The position numbers were made by a program, and so were the translations under genes. A DNA stretch of 64,000 bases, from positions 1-64,000 of the forward strand of contig CAZNWE010000011.1 in NCBI GenBank assembly GCA_964576715.1. Reading direction: 5' to 3'. Position 1 is the first letter of the stretch. Every line of letters starts with the position of its first letter. Source of the stretch: SLRI01 sp964576715 (lineage in GTDB: Bacteria; Pseudomonadota; Alphaproteobacteria; Geminicoccales; Geminicoccaceae). This document shows, piece after piece, positions 16,653-25,459 of the stretch. The notes under the pieces are model-generated. The model saw only the letters and a list, made by a program, of their open reading frames with translations, was not told the origin of the DNA and did no database searches.

Positions 16653-17669
16653 ATGCACCGGCGGGCCTACGTCGAGAAGCACAGGTTGATCGGCAGCTTT
16701 TCAGGCGCAGTGGACGTCATGCGACACGCGGTGGTGGTGGGCTTGGGCTATGGGCTCGGGCGGGGGCTGTTCTTCCTGCCGGAGGCCAAGCGGATCGGCG
16801 TCGAGCGCTGGGTCCGGGGCTGGGAGGAGGCGCAGCTGCTGGCGGCGACCGACGTCGCCTTCGTCAGCTGGGCGAAGAGCGGGCGGACCTGGCTCAGGAC
16901 CATGCTGAGCCGCGCCTTTCAAGCGGGCTACGGCATCCCGGCGAGCGCAGCGCTCGAGTTCGACAATCTGAAGCGCCTGAACCCAAGGATCCCCTCGGTC
17001 TTTTTCACCCACGGCAACTATCTCCGCAATTACAACGGCGAGTGGGACGAGCGCTCGGCCTTCTGGGGCAAGCGGGTGCTGCTCCTGGTGCGCGACCCGC
17101 GCGACACCGCGGTTTCGCAGTATTTCCAATGGAAGCACCGGATGCACCCGGCGAAGAAGGCGCTCAATTTCTATCCCCGGCACGGCGCCGCGGTCAGCCT
17201 TGCCGATTTCGTCCTGAAGGAGCCGATGGGGCTCGCCGGCGTGCTCGACTTTCTCGAGATCTGGGAGCGCACCCTGCCCAAGGTCCAGGCGTCGCATACC
17301 GTGCATTACGAGACGCTCCGCGCCGACACCGCCGGTGCGCTCGCCGCCATCCTCGACTTCCTCGGCACGCCGGCGTCGGCCGAGGTGGTCGAGGAGGCGG
17401 TCGCCTTCGCCTCGGTCGAGAACATGCGCAAGCTGGAGACCGAGGGGGCCAGGGTCGGCTATTCGGGCCAGCGGCTGAAGCCCGGCGACGCCGGCAATCC
17501 CGAGAGCTTCAAGGTCCGGCGCGGCAAGGTCGGCGGCTGGCGGGACTATCTGACCGAGGCCGAGAGCGAGGCGGTCGAGGCCATGGTGGCGGCCCGGTCG
17601 GGGGCGCTCTTCGGCTACAAGCGGCCGGTCGAGCCCGAAACGGCGGCAGCCAGCGTCGGGTCGGCCTGA
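16653..17669 (+). CDS. PAPS-dependent sulfotransferase-like protein
   Basis: This 338-residue protein has the two sulfotransferase signatures: the 5'-phosphosulfate loop SWAKSGRTWLRTML and the 3'-phosphate segment LLLVRDPRDTAVSQYF with its Arg and Ser. It ends with the usual KVGGWRDYLT element. The family transfers sulfate from PAPS to carbohydrates, lipids or small molecules; the acceptor here is unknown. ATG 16653 is chosen; ATG 16719 (MRHAVVV) is an alternative giving a shorter N-terminus. It lies 28 bases after the MFS gene, and ccoS follows 11 bases later. Confidence 0.8.
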   Translation: MHRRAYVEKHRLIGSFSGAVDVMRHAVVVGLGYGLGRGLFFLPEAKRIGVERWVRGWEEAQLLAATDVAFVSWAKSGRTWLRTMLSRAFQAGYGIPASAALEFDNLKRLNPRIPSVFFTHGNYLRNYNGEWDERSAFWGKRVLLLVRDPRDTAVSQYFQWKHRMHPAKKALNFYPRHGAAVSLADFVLKEPMGLAGVLDFLEIWERTLPKVQASHTVHYETLRADTAGALAAILDFLGTPASAEVVEEAVAFASVENMRKLETEGARVGYSGQRLKPGDAGNPESFKVRRGKVGGWRDYLTEAESEAVEAMVAARSGALFGYKRPVEPETAAASVGSA

Positions 17670-17680
17670 GCGGCGCGCCG

Positions 17681-17860
17681 ATGTCGGGCCTCCTCTATCT
17701 CATCCCGATAGCACTCTTCCTCGGCCTCCTGGGCCTCGGGGCCTTCATGTGGGCGATGAAGAGCGGCCAGTTCGACGATCTCGACGGTGCCGCCGAGCGC
17801 ATCCTGCACGATGACGACGAGGAGGAGGAGGAGGACAAAGACGAGCCGCCCAAAGGCTGA
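17681..17860 (+). CDS. ccoS: CcoS/FixS-type cbb3 oxidase maturation protein
   Basis: This 59-residue protein has one N-terminal membrane helix (LLYLIPIALFLGLLGLGAF) followed by MWAMKSGQFDDLDGAAERIL, the hallmark of the CcoS/FixS family needed for cofactor insertion into cbb3 cytochrome oxidase. An acidic tail of Asp/Glu follows. CcoS normally sits with ccoNOPQ and ccoGHI; none of these is in the window. Its placement behind a sulfotransferase gene is odd. ATG at 17681. Confidence 0.9.
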   Translation: MSGLLYLIPIALFLGLLGLGAFMWAMKSGQFDDLDGAAERILHDDDEEEEEDKDEPPKG

Positions 17861-17863
17861 CCG

Positions 17864-18121
17864 TCACGACCGCCGGACGTAGCGGCCGATCTTGTGCAGC
17901 CAGCGTTCGGCCATGCCTTCGGCACGGGTGAATATGGTGCCAGCGCGCGGAAATCGCTCCTTGAGCCGGAGCAGCAGGCGCTCGGCCCAGGCGGTGTGGC
18001 GGGAGAGGATGATCAGGCCGATGGCGAGGAAGAGCACGCCCTGCAGGATCGGCAGAAAGAGGCCGAGAAAGCCGAGGCCGAGAAAGCCGTAGCCGAGCCC
18101 GAGCATCAACAGGCGGGTCAT
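17864..18121 (-). CDS. Small membrane protein, PGPGW-like
   Basis: This 85-residue protein has two adjacent hydrophobic segments (GLGYGFLGLGFLGLFLPIL, then VLFLAIGLIIL), followed by HTAWAERLLLRLKERFP and a basic tail. The layout resembles the PGPGW transmembrane family, although the PGPG motif is replaced by PILQG. Function unknown. Its ATG at 18121 overlaps the ligA stop by 4 bases, so it is translationally coupled to ligA. It is convergent with ccoS. Confidence 0.65.
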   Translation of the reverse strand: MTRLLMLGLGYGFLGLGFLGLFLPILQGVLFLAIGLIILSRHTAWAERLLLRLKERFPRAGTIFTRAEGMAERWLHKIGRYVRRS

Positions 18122-20202
18122 CGGACGCCTGCCTGCGCGAGCCAGGCGGCCTCGTCCAGCGTGGCGACGCCGAGCTCGGCCGCTTTTTTGGCTTTCGAGC
18201 CCGCGTCGGATCCGAGCACCACGAAATCGGTCTTCTTCGAGACGGAACCGGCCACCTTCGCCCCCAATTGCTCGGCCAGCGCCTTGGCCTCGGCCCGGGT
18301 CATCTGCTCGAGGCTGCCGGTGAAGACGATGGTCTTGCCGGCGAAGGGCGAGCCGCCGGCCGGGGGTGCGGCGGTGGCCTCGACGGTGAGTTCGCCCGCC
18401 AGGTCGTCGAGGGCGGCGAGGTTGTGCGCCTCGGCGAAGAACTCGGCGATGGCGTCGACCAGCTTCGGGCCGATGCCGTCGATGTCGGCAAGCTCGGCCC
18501 TGGCCTCGTCGTCGCCCGCTGCCACCGCCAGCATGGCGGCCTTCCAGCCGTCCAGCGTGCCGTAGTGGCGGGCCAGCAGCTTGGCATTGGCCTCGCCGAT
18601 GAAACGGATGCCGAGCGCCAGGATGAAGCGGTCGAGCGGAATGGTGCGGCGCGCCTCGATGGCGGCCGCGAGCTTGTCGATCTTCTTCGCCCCCCAGCCC
18701 TCGAGCGCCTCGAGGTGCGCCCGCCGAGCGGGGTCGGTGGTGAGGCGAAAGAGATCGGCCGGGGTCTTCAAGAGGCCGGCCTCGTGCAGTTGTGGCACCT
18801 GTTTTCTGCCCAATCCTTCGATGTCGAACGCGTCACGGCCGACCACGTGCTCGAGCCTGGCCTCGACCTGGGCCGGGCAGACGAGCCCGCCGGTGCAGCG
18901 CCTGACCGCCTCGCCCGCGGGACGGACGGCCTGGCTGCCGCATTCGGGGCAGTAGTCGGGAAACTGATATGGGGTGACGTCGGCCGGACGGCGATCGGTC
19001 ACCACCTCGACGACCTGCGGAATCACGTCGCCGGCGCGCTGAATGACGACGAAATCGCCGACCCGGATGTCCTTCTCGACGATGTAGTCCTCGTTGTGCA
19101 GCGTCGCCCGGCGCACGACCACCCCGCCCACCGTGATCGGCTCGAGCTCGGCCACCGGGGTCAGAGCCCCGGTGCGGCCGACCTGGACCTTGATCGCGCG
19201 GATCTGCGTGATCGCCTGCTCGGCCGGGAACTTGTGGGCGATGGCGAAGCGCGGTGCCCGGCCGACATAGCCGAGGCGCTCCTGCAGGCGAAGGTCGTCC
19301 ACCTTGTAGACGACGCCGTCGATGTCATAGCCGAGCGTGGCGCGCCGTTCGGCGATCTCGGCGTGGTAGGCGATCAGCGCGTCGGCGCTGCGGCAATGTC
19401 GGGTCAGCGGGTTGACCCTGAGGCCGATCGCCTTGAGCCGCTCGAGAAAGCCCGAATAGGTGCCGGTGACTGCAGGCTCGGCCGCACCCCAGCCATAGGC
19501 GAAGAAGCGGAGCTTGCGCGCTGCGGTGATCTTGCTGTCGAGCTGGCGGACCGAGCCGGCCGCCGCGTTCCTGGGATTGGCGAAGAGTGCCAAGCCTTCG
19601 GCCTCGCGCCGCTCGTTCAGGGCGGCAAAGTCCTGAAGCTCCATGAAGATCTCGCCCCTGACCTCGAGCACCGCGGGCGCTTCGCCCAAGAGCCGTTGCG
19701 GGATGTCGCGGATGGTGCGCACGTTGGCGGTGATGTCCTCGCCGACACTGCCGTCGCCGCGGGTGGCGCCGCGGACCAGGAGGCCGTTCGCGTAGCGGAC
19801 GGCGCAGGAGAGCCCGTCGATCTTGGGCTCGGCCACGAGGTCGACCGGGGCATCGCTGGCGAGGTTCAAAAAGCGGCGGATGCGCGCCAGGAACTCGCGG
19901 ACGGCGGCCTCGTCCATGGCGTTGTCGAGCGACAGCATCGGCACCTTGTGCTCGACCTTGCCGAAGGCCTCGACCGGTGGTGCCCCGACCCGGTAGCGCG
20001 GGCTGTCGGGCCGGATCAGGTCGGGAAAGGCCTCCTCGATGGCGGCGTTGCGGCGCTGCAGGGCGTCGTAGTCGGCATCGCTGATCTCGGGCGCGTCGAT
20101 TTGGTAGTAGAGGCGGTCGTGGCGGGCGAGCTCGCTCGCGAGGCGTTCGAGTTCGGCCGCGGCCTCGGTCTTGCTCAACTGATCGACGGGCTTTTCCGTC
20201 AT
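18118..20202 (-). CDS. ligA: NAD-dependent DNA ligase
   Basis: This essential replication and repair ligase uses NAD. The 694-residue protein has the adenylation-domain lysine in AEPKIDGLSCAVRY, the OB-fold region (GDFVVIQRAGDVIPQVVEV), a C4 zinc finger (CPECG ... C ... CPAQ), helix-hairpin-helix repeats (about residues 500-590) and a C-terminal BRCT domain (FAGKTIVFTGSL). Length and order are standard. The ATG at 20202 overlaps the recN stop by 4 bases. The order bamD-recN-ligA is conserved in alphaproteobacteria. Confidence 0.97.
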   Translation of the reverse strand: MTEKPVDQLSKTEAAAELERLASELARHDRLYYQIDAPEISDADYDALQRRNAAIEEAFPDLIRPDSPRYRVGAPPVEAFGKVEHKVPMLSLDNAMDEAAVREFLARIRRFLNLASDAPVDLVAEPKIDGLSCAVRYANGLLVRGATRGDGSVGEDITANVRTIRDIPQRLLGEAPAVLEVRGEIFMELQDFAALNERREAEGLALFANPRNAAAGSVRQLDSKITAARKLRFFAYGWGAAEPAVTGTYSGFLERLKAIGLRVNPLTRHCRSADALIAYHAEIAERRATLGYDIDGVVYKVDDLRLQERLGYVGRAPRFAIAHKFPAEQAITQIRAIKVQVGRTGALTPVAELEPITVGGVVVRRATLHNEDYIVEKDIRVGDFVVIQRAGDVIPQVVEVVTDRRPADVTPYQFPDYCPECGSQAVRPAGEAVRRCTGGLVCPAQVEARLEHVVGRDAFDIEGLGRKQVPQLHEAGLLKTPADLFRLTTDPARRAHLEALEGWGAKKIDKLAAAIEARRTIPLDRFILALGIRFIGEANAKLLARHYGTLDGWKAAMLAVAAGDDEARAELADIDGIGPKLVDAIAEFFAEAHNLAALDDLAGELTVEATAAPPAGGSPFAGKTIVFTGSLEQMTRAEAKALAEQLGAKVAGSVSKKTDFVVLGSDAGSKAKKAAELGVATLDEAAWLAQAGVR

Positions 20203-21875
20203 CGGGCGGCGGCCACCTCGAGCAGGCTCGTGGCGGCGGCCCGGGCGGCGTCGGTGACCTCGGCTCCGGCCAGCATGCGGGCGATCTCGTCGCGGCGCTC
20301 GGCCTCGGTGAGGCGACGGACGCGGACGGTGGCACCGTGATCGTCGGTCAGCTTCTCCACCATGAAATGGTGGTCGGCGCGGGCCGCGACTTGCGGCGCG
20401 TGGGTGACCACCAGCACCTGGCGCTCGGCCGCGAGCCGGGCGAGGCGCTCGCCGACCGCATCCGCCGTGGCGCCGCCGATCCCGGCATCGACCTCGTCGA
20501 AGATCATCGTCTCGGCGGCGGCCGCCCGGGCGAGCACCACCTTCAGGGCCAGCATCAGCCGCGACAGCTCGCCGCCCGACGCGATCTTGCCGATCGGCCC
20601 CAAGGGCTGGCCCGGATTGGTCGAGACGAGAAAGGCCACGCGGTCCATGCCCTCGGGCCCCGCCTCGGCCTCGCCCAGGGCCTCGACCACGATCTCGATT
20701 CGGGTGCGCTCGAGCTTCAAGGGCGGCAGCTCGGCCATGACGAGGCGGACCAGCTCGGCGGCGGCGGTCGTCCGGCTCGCATGCAGGCTCGTCGCCGCCT
20801 CCAGATAGCGCGTGCGCGCCGCCCGCGCGTCGCGCTCGAGATCGGCCAGCGCCTCAGCACCGGCGTCGATCCCGGCGAGCTCGTCCCGGGTGCGCTCGAG
20901 CAGCTCGGGCAGTGCCTCGACGCTGACCCGGTGCTTCCTCGCTGCGTCACGCAGCGCGAACAGCCGATCCTCGACGGCCTCGAGCGGGCGCTCCTCGGCG
21001 GCGACGTCGCGCCCGGCGGCGGCGATCGCCGCCTCCGCCTCGCCGGCCTCGATGAGGGCCCGCTCCACCGCCTGGAGTGCCGGCTGCAGCAGCTCGGCCG
21101 CGGCCTCGGGGGCGCGCAGGAGACGCCGCTCGGCGGCGCCGAGCCTGGCCAGCGCCCCGTCGTTGCCGGTGAGCTCGCCCAGTGCCTGGTCGAGCGCGGT
21201 CACCAGCTTCGCCTTGTTGAGCAGCCGGCTGCGCTCAGCGGCGAGGCGCTCCTCCTCGCCAGGCTGGGGATCAAGCTCGTCGAGCTCGACCAACCGGTGG
21301 CGAAGATAGTCCTCGTCGCGCCTGGCCTTGTCGATCGCCGCCTGCCGCTCGGCGATCGCCCGCTCCAGCCGGCGCCAAGCGTCGAAGGCAGCCCGGGTTG
21401 CGGCGAGCAGCTGGTCGTGGCCGGCGAAGGCGTCGAGGACGGCCTTGTGGCTCTTCGTGTCGGTCAGGCCGCGCTGGTCCATCTGGCCGTGCACCTCGAC
21501 CAGGAGATCGCCCAGGGCGCGGAGCGTCGCACCGCTGACCGGGGCGTCGTTGACATAGCCGCGACTGCGGCCGTCGGCACCGAGGCTGCGGCGGACGACG
21601 ATCTCGGCGTCGCCGGATTCCAGGTCCTGCGCGGCAAGCAGCGCCTGCGCGGCATGGTCGTCGGGTGGCTGGAAGCAGGCAATGACCGATCCCTGGTTCG
21701 TCCCCGCCCGCAACAGGCCGCGATCGGCGCGCTCGCCGAGCACCAGGCCCAGGGAATCGAGAATGATCGACTTGCCGGCACCGGTCTCGCCGGTGAGGAC
21801 GGTGAGGCCGGCGGCGAGTTCGAGATCGAGCCGCTCGATCAAGACGATGTCGCGGATGGCGAGGCTCAGGAGCAT
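20199..21875 (-). CDS. recN: DNA repair protein RecN
   Basis: This SMC-like ATPase acts in double-strand break repair. The 558-residue protein has Walker A (LTGETGAGKSIILDSLGLVLG), a long coiled-coil region (about residues 160-370), the signature KIASGGELSRLMLALK and Walker B (TMIFDEVDAGIGG), with the D-loop/His switch in LVVTHAPQVAA. Full length. It is coupled to ligA by a 4-base overlap. Confidence 0.96.
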   Translation of the reverse strand: MLLSLAIRDIVLIERLDLELAAGLTVLTGETGAGKSIILDSLGLVLGERADRGLLRAGTNQGSVIACFQPPDDHAAQALLAAQDLESGDAEIVVRRSLGADGRSRGYVNDAPVSGATLRALGDLLVEVHGQMDQRGLTDTKSHKAVLDAFAGHDQLLAATRAAFDAWRRLERAIAERQAAIDKARRDEDYLRHRLVELDELDPQPGEEERLAAERSRLLNKAKLVTALDQALGELTGNDGALARLGAAERRLLRAPEAAAELLQPALQAVERALIEAGEAEAAIAAAGRDVAAEERPLEAVEDRLFALRDAARKHRVSVEALPELLERTRDELAGIDAGAEALADLERDARAARTRYLEAATSLHASRTTAAAELVRLVMAELPPLKLERTRIEIVVEALGEAEAGPEGMDRVAFLVSTNPGQPLGPIGKIASGGELSRLMLALKVVLARAAAAETMIFDEVDAGIGGATADAVGERLARLAAERQVLVVTHAPQVAARADHHFMVEKLTDDHGATVRVRRLTEAERRDEIARMLAGAEVTDAARAAATSLLEVAAAR

Positions 21876-21921
21876 GGCTGGCCGCCGCGTCTCGACCGGC
21901 CAGCCGCAGCCGCGCTCCGGC

Positions 21922-22782
21922 TCAGAACAGCCGGCTCAGCCAGGAGCCCTCGCTGGTGCTCGCGGTCGAGGGCACCCCATCCGTCGGTCCGACCAGGGCA
22001 TAAGAGCGCTCGTACCATACGCTGTCCGGGTAGTTGTAGCCGAGCACCGCGGCGGCGTTCCGCGCCTCTCCTATCACGCCGAGGGCGAGATAGGACTCGG
22101 TCAGTCGATGCAAGGCCTCGGGCACATGGGTCGTGGTGTCGTAGACCTCGACCACGGTCTGGAAGCGGTTGATCGCCGCCACGTAATTGCGCCGCTTTTG
22201 GTAGTAGCGCCCGATCAGCATCTCCTTGCCGGCCATATGGTCGAAGGCGAGATCCATCTTCAACTGGGCGTCGCGCGCATACTCGGATTCCGGAAAGCGG
22301 CGCACCAGCTCGCCGAAGGCGGCGAGCGCTTCCTCGGTCATCTCCTGGTCGCGGGCGACATCCGAGATCCGCTCGTAATACGACATGCCGATCAGGTAAT
22401 GCGCATAAGGCACGTCGCGATGCCCGGGATGCAGCTCGATGAAGCCGCGCAGGGCGGCGATCGACTGGTCGTAGAGCTGGCCCTCGAAATAGCTGTAGCC
22501 AGCCATGATCTGGGCGCGCACCGCGTATTGCGAGTAGGGATGCTGACGCTCGACCTCCTCGAACGCCCGCGCTGCGTCCTCGTAGCGCCGCTCGGCGAGC
22601 AGCCGCTCGCCCTCGGCGAAGAACTCCTCGGCCGGTTTCTCGACATAGTCGGCGTCGCGATTGCCGGTGCAGGCGCCGAGCAGCAGCACGAGGCAGAAAG
22701 CGGCGAGCACGCCGCGCCATGCCGGGCCGAAGCCGGCCAGCCGGTACCTTGCCGGGGTCGCAAAGACAGAGTTCTCGATCAT
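21922..22782 (-). CDS. bamD: Outer-membrane assembly lipoprotein BamD
   Basis: BamD is the essential TPR-type lipoprotein of the beta-barrel assembly machine, anchored in the inner leaflet of the outer membrane. The 286-residue protein has a signal with lipobox LGAC (lipidated Cys38) and TPR repeats (for example AAFEEVERQHPYSQYAVRAQ). The N-terminus is a little longer than usual before the signal helix; a later start is possible. The usual upstream partners lpxC and ftsZ are not here: the next gene is a ParA-like ATPase. Confidence 0.93.
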   Translation of the reverse strand: MIENSVFATPARYRLAGFGPAWRGVLAAFCLVLLLGACTGNRDADYVEKPAEEFFAEGERLLAERRYEDAARAFEEVERQHPYSQYAVRAQIMAGYSYFEGQLYDQSIAALRGFIELHPGHRDVPYAHYLIGMSYYERISDVARDQEMTEEALAAFGELVRRFPESEYARDAQLKMDLAFDHMAGKEMLIGRYYQKRRNYVAAINRFQTVVEVYDTTTHVPEALHRLTESYLALGVIGEARNAAAVLGYNYPDSVWYERSYALVGPTDGVPSTASTSEGSWLSRLF

Positions 22783-23004
22783 TCACCCATTTCCCGAGGT
22801 CCCGCGCGGCGGACCGCCCGGCGGGCGATCGCCACGACGGGGGCGTGGCAGGCCGGCTCGACAACCGTGGGACCCAGTCGCGCTCCGTGCGGCCAAGCTA
22901 CGCGTTTGTCGGGTGTGGTGGAAGGGACAAGGGCGGTCGGCCCGGCCTTCTGGCGCTCACCGTCGCCCGCCGGCCACCGCGGCGCTCAGCCCCACCCGGC
23001 GACG

Positions 23005-23634
23005 CTACGCCGCCTCCTCGATCGTGCGCAACAACGGCAGCCAGTCGGCGCGACCAGCGGCGACCCGGCTGGGCGCCACGTCGAACAGGCCCAGGCCATC
23101 GGACGCGAGCTCGGCATAAACCGCCCGATCGACCAGCTGGGCACTCGGCGGCTGCTCCATCGCGGTCAAGGCGGCGAGCAGTCGCTGCGCCGACCGCTGG
23201 CGACTGCGTTGCCGATTGGCGACCACCAGCACCGCCTTCTTGCCCTTGGCGATCGGCTTGATGCGCTCGAGCTTGTCGAGAAAGGTCGCCGTGCTGCGCT
23301 CGTCGAAGACCGAGGCGAGCACCGGGACGATCAGCAGGTCGGCGGCCTTGAGCAGGTCCTCGACGTCGCTGCGGCGCACTCCGGCCGGCGCGTCGATGAC
23401 CAGCCGGCGGAGTTCGGCCGGCGGCTTGCTCGTGCGCTTGTGCCAGTCCAGGCCCTCGATCGGTGCCGCCGATGCCGGGCGGTTGGCGAGCCAGCCGAGA
23501 CTGCTGCGCTGCCGGTCGACGTCGGCGAGCCCGGTGGCGAAGCCGGCATTGGCGAAGGCAGCGGCGAGGTTGGTGGCGATCGTCGTCTTGCCGCAGCCGC
23601 CCTTGGTGTTGGTGACCAGGATCGATAGCGTCAC
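23005..23634 (-). CDS. ParA/MinD-family ATPase
   Basis: This 209-residue protein has a deviant Walker A (NTKGGCGKTTIATNLA) and the following DVDRQRSSLGWL segment (ParA usually has D-x-D-x-Q-x-S). RLVIDAPAG corresponds to Walker B. It lacks the HTH of plasmid-type ParA and has no ParB neighbour, so it is probably an orphan positioning or partition-like ATPase. It starts with GTG at 23634, which overlaps the CYTH-CHAD stop (GTGA), so the two are translated together. Confidence 0.82.
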   Translation of the reverse strand: MTLSILVTNTKGGCGKTTIATNLAAAFANAGFATGLADVDRQRSSLGWLANRPASAAPIEGLDWHKRTSKPPAELRRLVIDAPAGVRRSDVEDLLKAADLLIVPVLASVFDERSTATFLDKLERIKPIAKGKKAVLVVANRQRSRQRSAQRLLAALTAMEQPPSAQLVDRAVYAELASDGLGLFDVAPSRVAAGRADWLPLLRTIEEAA

Positions 23635-25253
23635 GCGGTGCCGCCGTCCTGGTGCCAGAACGGCCGCTGATGGATGAAATCGGTCCAGGCATCGACCGCC
23701 GCGTCGCGCGCCTCGGCCAGGCCCTGCGACTGCCAGCCGAGAACGAAGCCGACGCCGCGTTCCAGCGCCTGCCGCTCGGCCACGGGCTCGGCCGGCGCGC
23801 GCTCGACGAGCATCGCCAGGAGATGGCGCGTTTCGGCCTGGTCGTTCAGCCGGCCGAGCACGTCCTGCAGGGTGGCTGCCGCCTTGCCGTAACGCTTGGC
23901 CACCTTGCCGGGGAACAGCTCGCCGAGGAACTCGACGCCGTAGCGCAGTTTCTTCAGGGCGAGGCGCACCTGGTGCCGCTCCGCATCGTCGAGCTCGGCG
24001 AAACCGCGGCCGAGCTTCCTGACCTTCTTGTGGCGCTTTTCCAGGAGGCGCCGGGCGAGCCCGATGACCGGCTCGGCGAGCACCTGACGCGCCTCGGGCG
24101 TGGCCGTCTCGTGCCACCCCTCGAGCGCCACCCAGCCCGCCCAGTCGAGCACCATGTCGGCGTGCTCGCGGCTACCGAGATAGGCTCGCACCGCGTCGTA
24201 GGCGCGCGCCCGCTCGGCTTCGGCGCGCGCCGCGACGGCGGCGAGTGCGTCGGCATCCTCGGCCGCCGCATCGCCGGCGATGGTCGGCAGGGTCTCGGCG
24301 AGAAACACATCGAGCTCGCGCGCCGGCCCGGTCGCCGTCACCACCGCCTTCAGCCGATCGTTCCAGGCGACCCGATGAGCCTCGCCGACGCCGTCCTTGA
24401 ACAGGGTCAGGGCGGAGCGGCTGCGGCGGACGGCGACCCGCAACTGGTGCACCCCCTCGAGATCCCGACCGTCCCGCGCCGCGGCGAGATTCCGCAGCCA
24501 CTGGCCGGTGCAGTTCTCGAGGATCAGGCCGATCGCCTCGGCCACGCTCGTCGCCGCGTCGAGTGCCGGGCGGGTCGCCCGGACGGCTGCCGGCGGCTCG
24601 TCACTCGCCAGGAGGTAGCCACGGACGGACTTGTCGGCGACCGAGATCGTCAGCGGCGCCCACTGCCGCAAGGTTTGCAGCAACAGGTAGAGACCGCGCG
24701 GCGGCCCGGCCTTGAGCTCGAGCTCGACCTCGGCGAGCGGCTCGCGCCGGGCGGCGCTGCCGTCGGGTCCGGCACAGACGATGTGGCCGTCGTCGAAGGC
24801 GACCTCGATGAGCGCCGGCGGCGACCCCGGGACCGGCTGTTCGACCAGCATCAGCCGTCGCTCGACCTCGGTCGCGAAGACCAGCGCCAGTTCCTCCGGC
24901 AGGACGAGGCCGAGCCGCTCCAGCGCTTCGGGATCGTTGATCCGCTCGAGCATCGGCTCGGGCCCGTCGACCGCACCCTCCCACTCGCCCCGATCGGTAT
25001 GTGCCCCTTGCCCCAGCGACCGGGTCTTGACCGTCTGGATGTAGCTGTCACCGACGGCCCGCACCCGCAGCGAGACGTCGCGCGCGGCGAGCCGGCGATC
25101 GACCGTATCGAAGTAGCGGCTGACCAGCCAACGCGGCTCTTGTGCGGCAAACGCCGTCGGGCTTTCCTTCAGTCGTTCGGCCAGCAATGCCAAGTCCGTT
25201 CGGGCCACCGAAAGCTTGAGCTCGATCTCGCGATCGGGCGAAGGTGCGAGCAC
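23631..25253 (-). CDS. CYTH-CHAD domain protein (inorganic triphosphatase-like)
   Basis: This 540-residue protein has an N-terminal CYTH domain (starting with the diagnostic EIELK; R-x-R and E-x-E strands such as VSLRVRAVG and EVELELKAG) and a C-terminal CHAD helical domain (residues about 250-530) with conserved His and basic residues such as VHQLRVAVRRSRSAL and KKLRYGVEFLGELF. Some relatives hydrolyse inorganic triphosphate, and CHAD domains bind polyphosphate. The GTG start at 25253 has AGGAGG at good spacing. It is coupled to a ParA-like ATPase. Confidence 0.85.
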   Translation of the reverse strand: MLAPSPDREIELKLSVARTDLALLAERLKESPTAFAAQEPRWLVSRYFDTVDRRLAARDVSLRVRAVGDSYIQTVKTRSLGQGAHTDRGEWEGAVDGPEPMLERINDPEALERLGLVLPEELALVFATEVERRLMLVEQPVPGSPPALIEVAFDDGHIVCAGPDGSAARREPLAEVELELKAGPPRGLYLLLQTLRQWAPLTISVADKSVRGYLLASDEPPAAVRATRPALDAATSVAEAIGLILENCTGQWLRNLAAARDGRDLEGVHQLRVAVRRSRSALTLFKDGVGEAHRVAWNDRLKAVVTATGPARELDVFLAETLPTIAGDAAAEDADALAAVAARAEAERARAYDAVRAYLGSREHADMVLDWAGWVALEGWHETATPEARQVLAEPVIGLARRLLEKRHKKVRKLGRGFAELDDAERHQVRLALKKLRYGVEFLGELFPGKVAKRYGKAAATLQDVLGRLNDQAETRHLLAMLVERAPAEPVAERQALERGVGFVLGWQSQGLAEARDAAVDAWTDFIHQRPFWHQDGGTA

Positions 25254-25376
25254 GCGTCCTCCTGGGCAGGTCTTGCACCTGCCGCGTCGTTTTGTCCTCG
25301 AAGCGCCCAACGGCAGAAATGGGCTCGGGCCAAACAGCGAGGCCCAGCGCGTCAGCGGTGAAGATTATGCGCATCG

Positions 25377-25390
25377 CTGATGCAGATCAA
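25377..25390 (+). promoter_or_regulatory. FNR/FixK-like box before usp
   Basis: CTGAT-GCAG-ATCAA differs from the FNR/FixK consensus TTGAT-N4-ATCAA at one position. It lies 70 bases before the universal stress protein start. A possible -10 (GATAGT, 25425-25430) would put its centre near -53, not the classical -41.5, so direct activation is uncertain. Confidence 0.45.
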
Positions 25391-25459
25391 TGCTCGGCGA
25401 TTGCCGCAACGGCAGGCCTGATGTGATAGTGTCACGGTAGAAGACGGGAGGGAGCCGCC

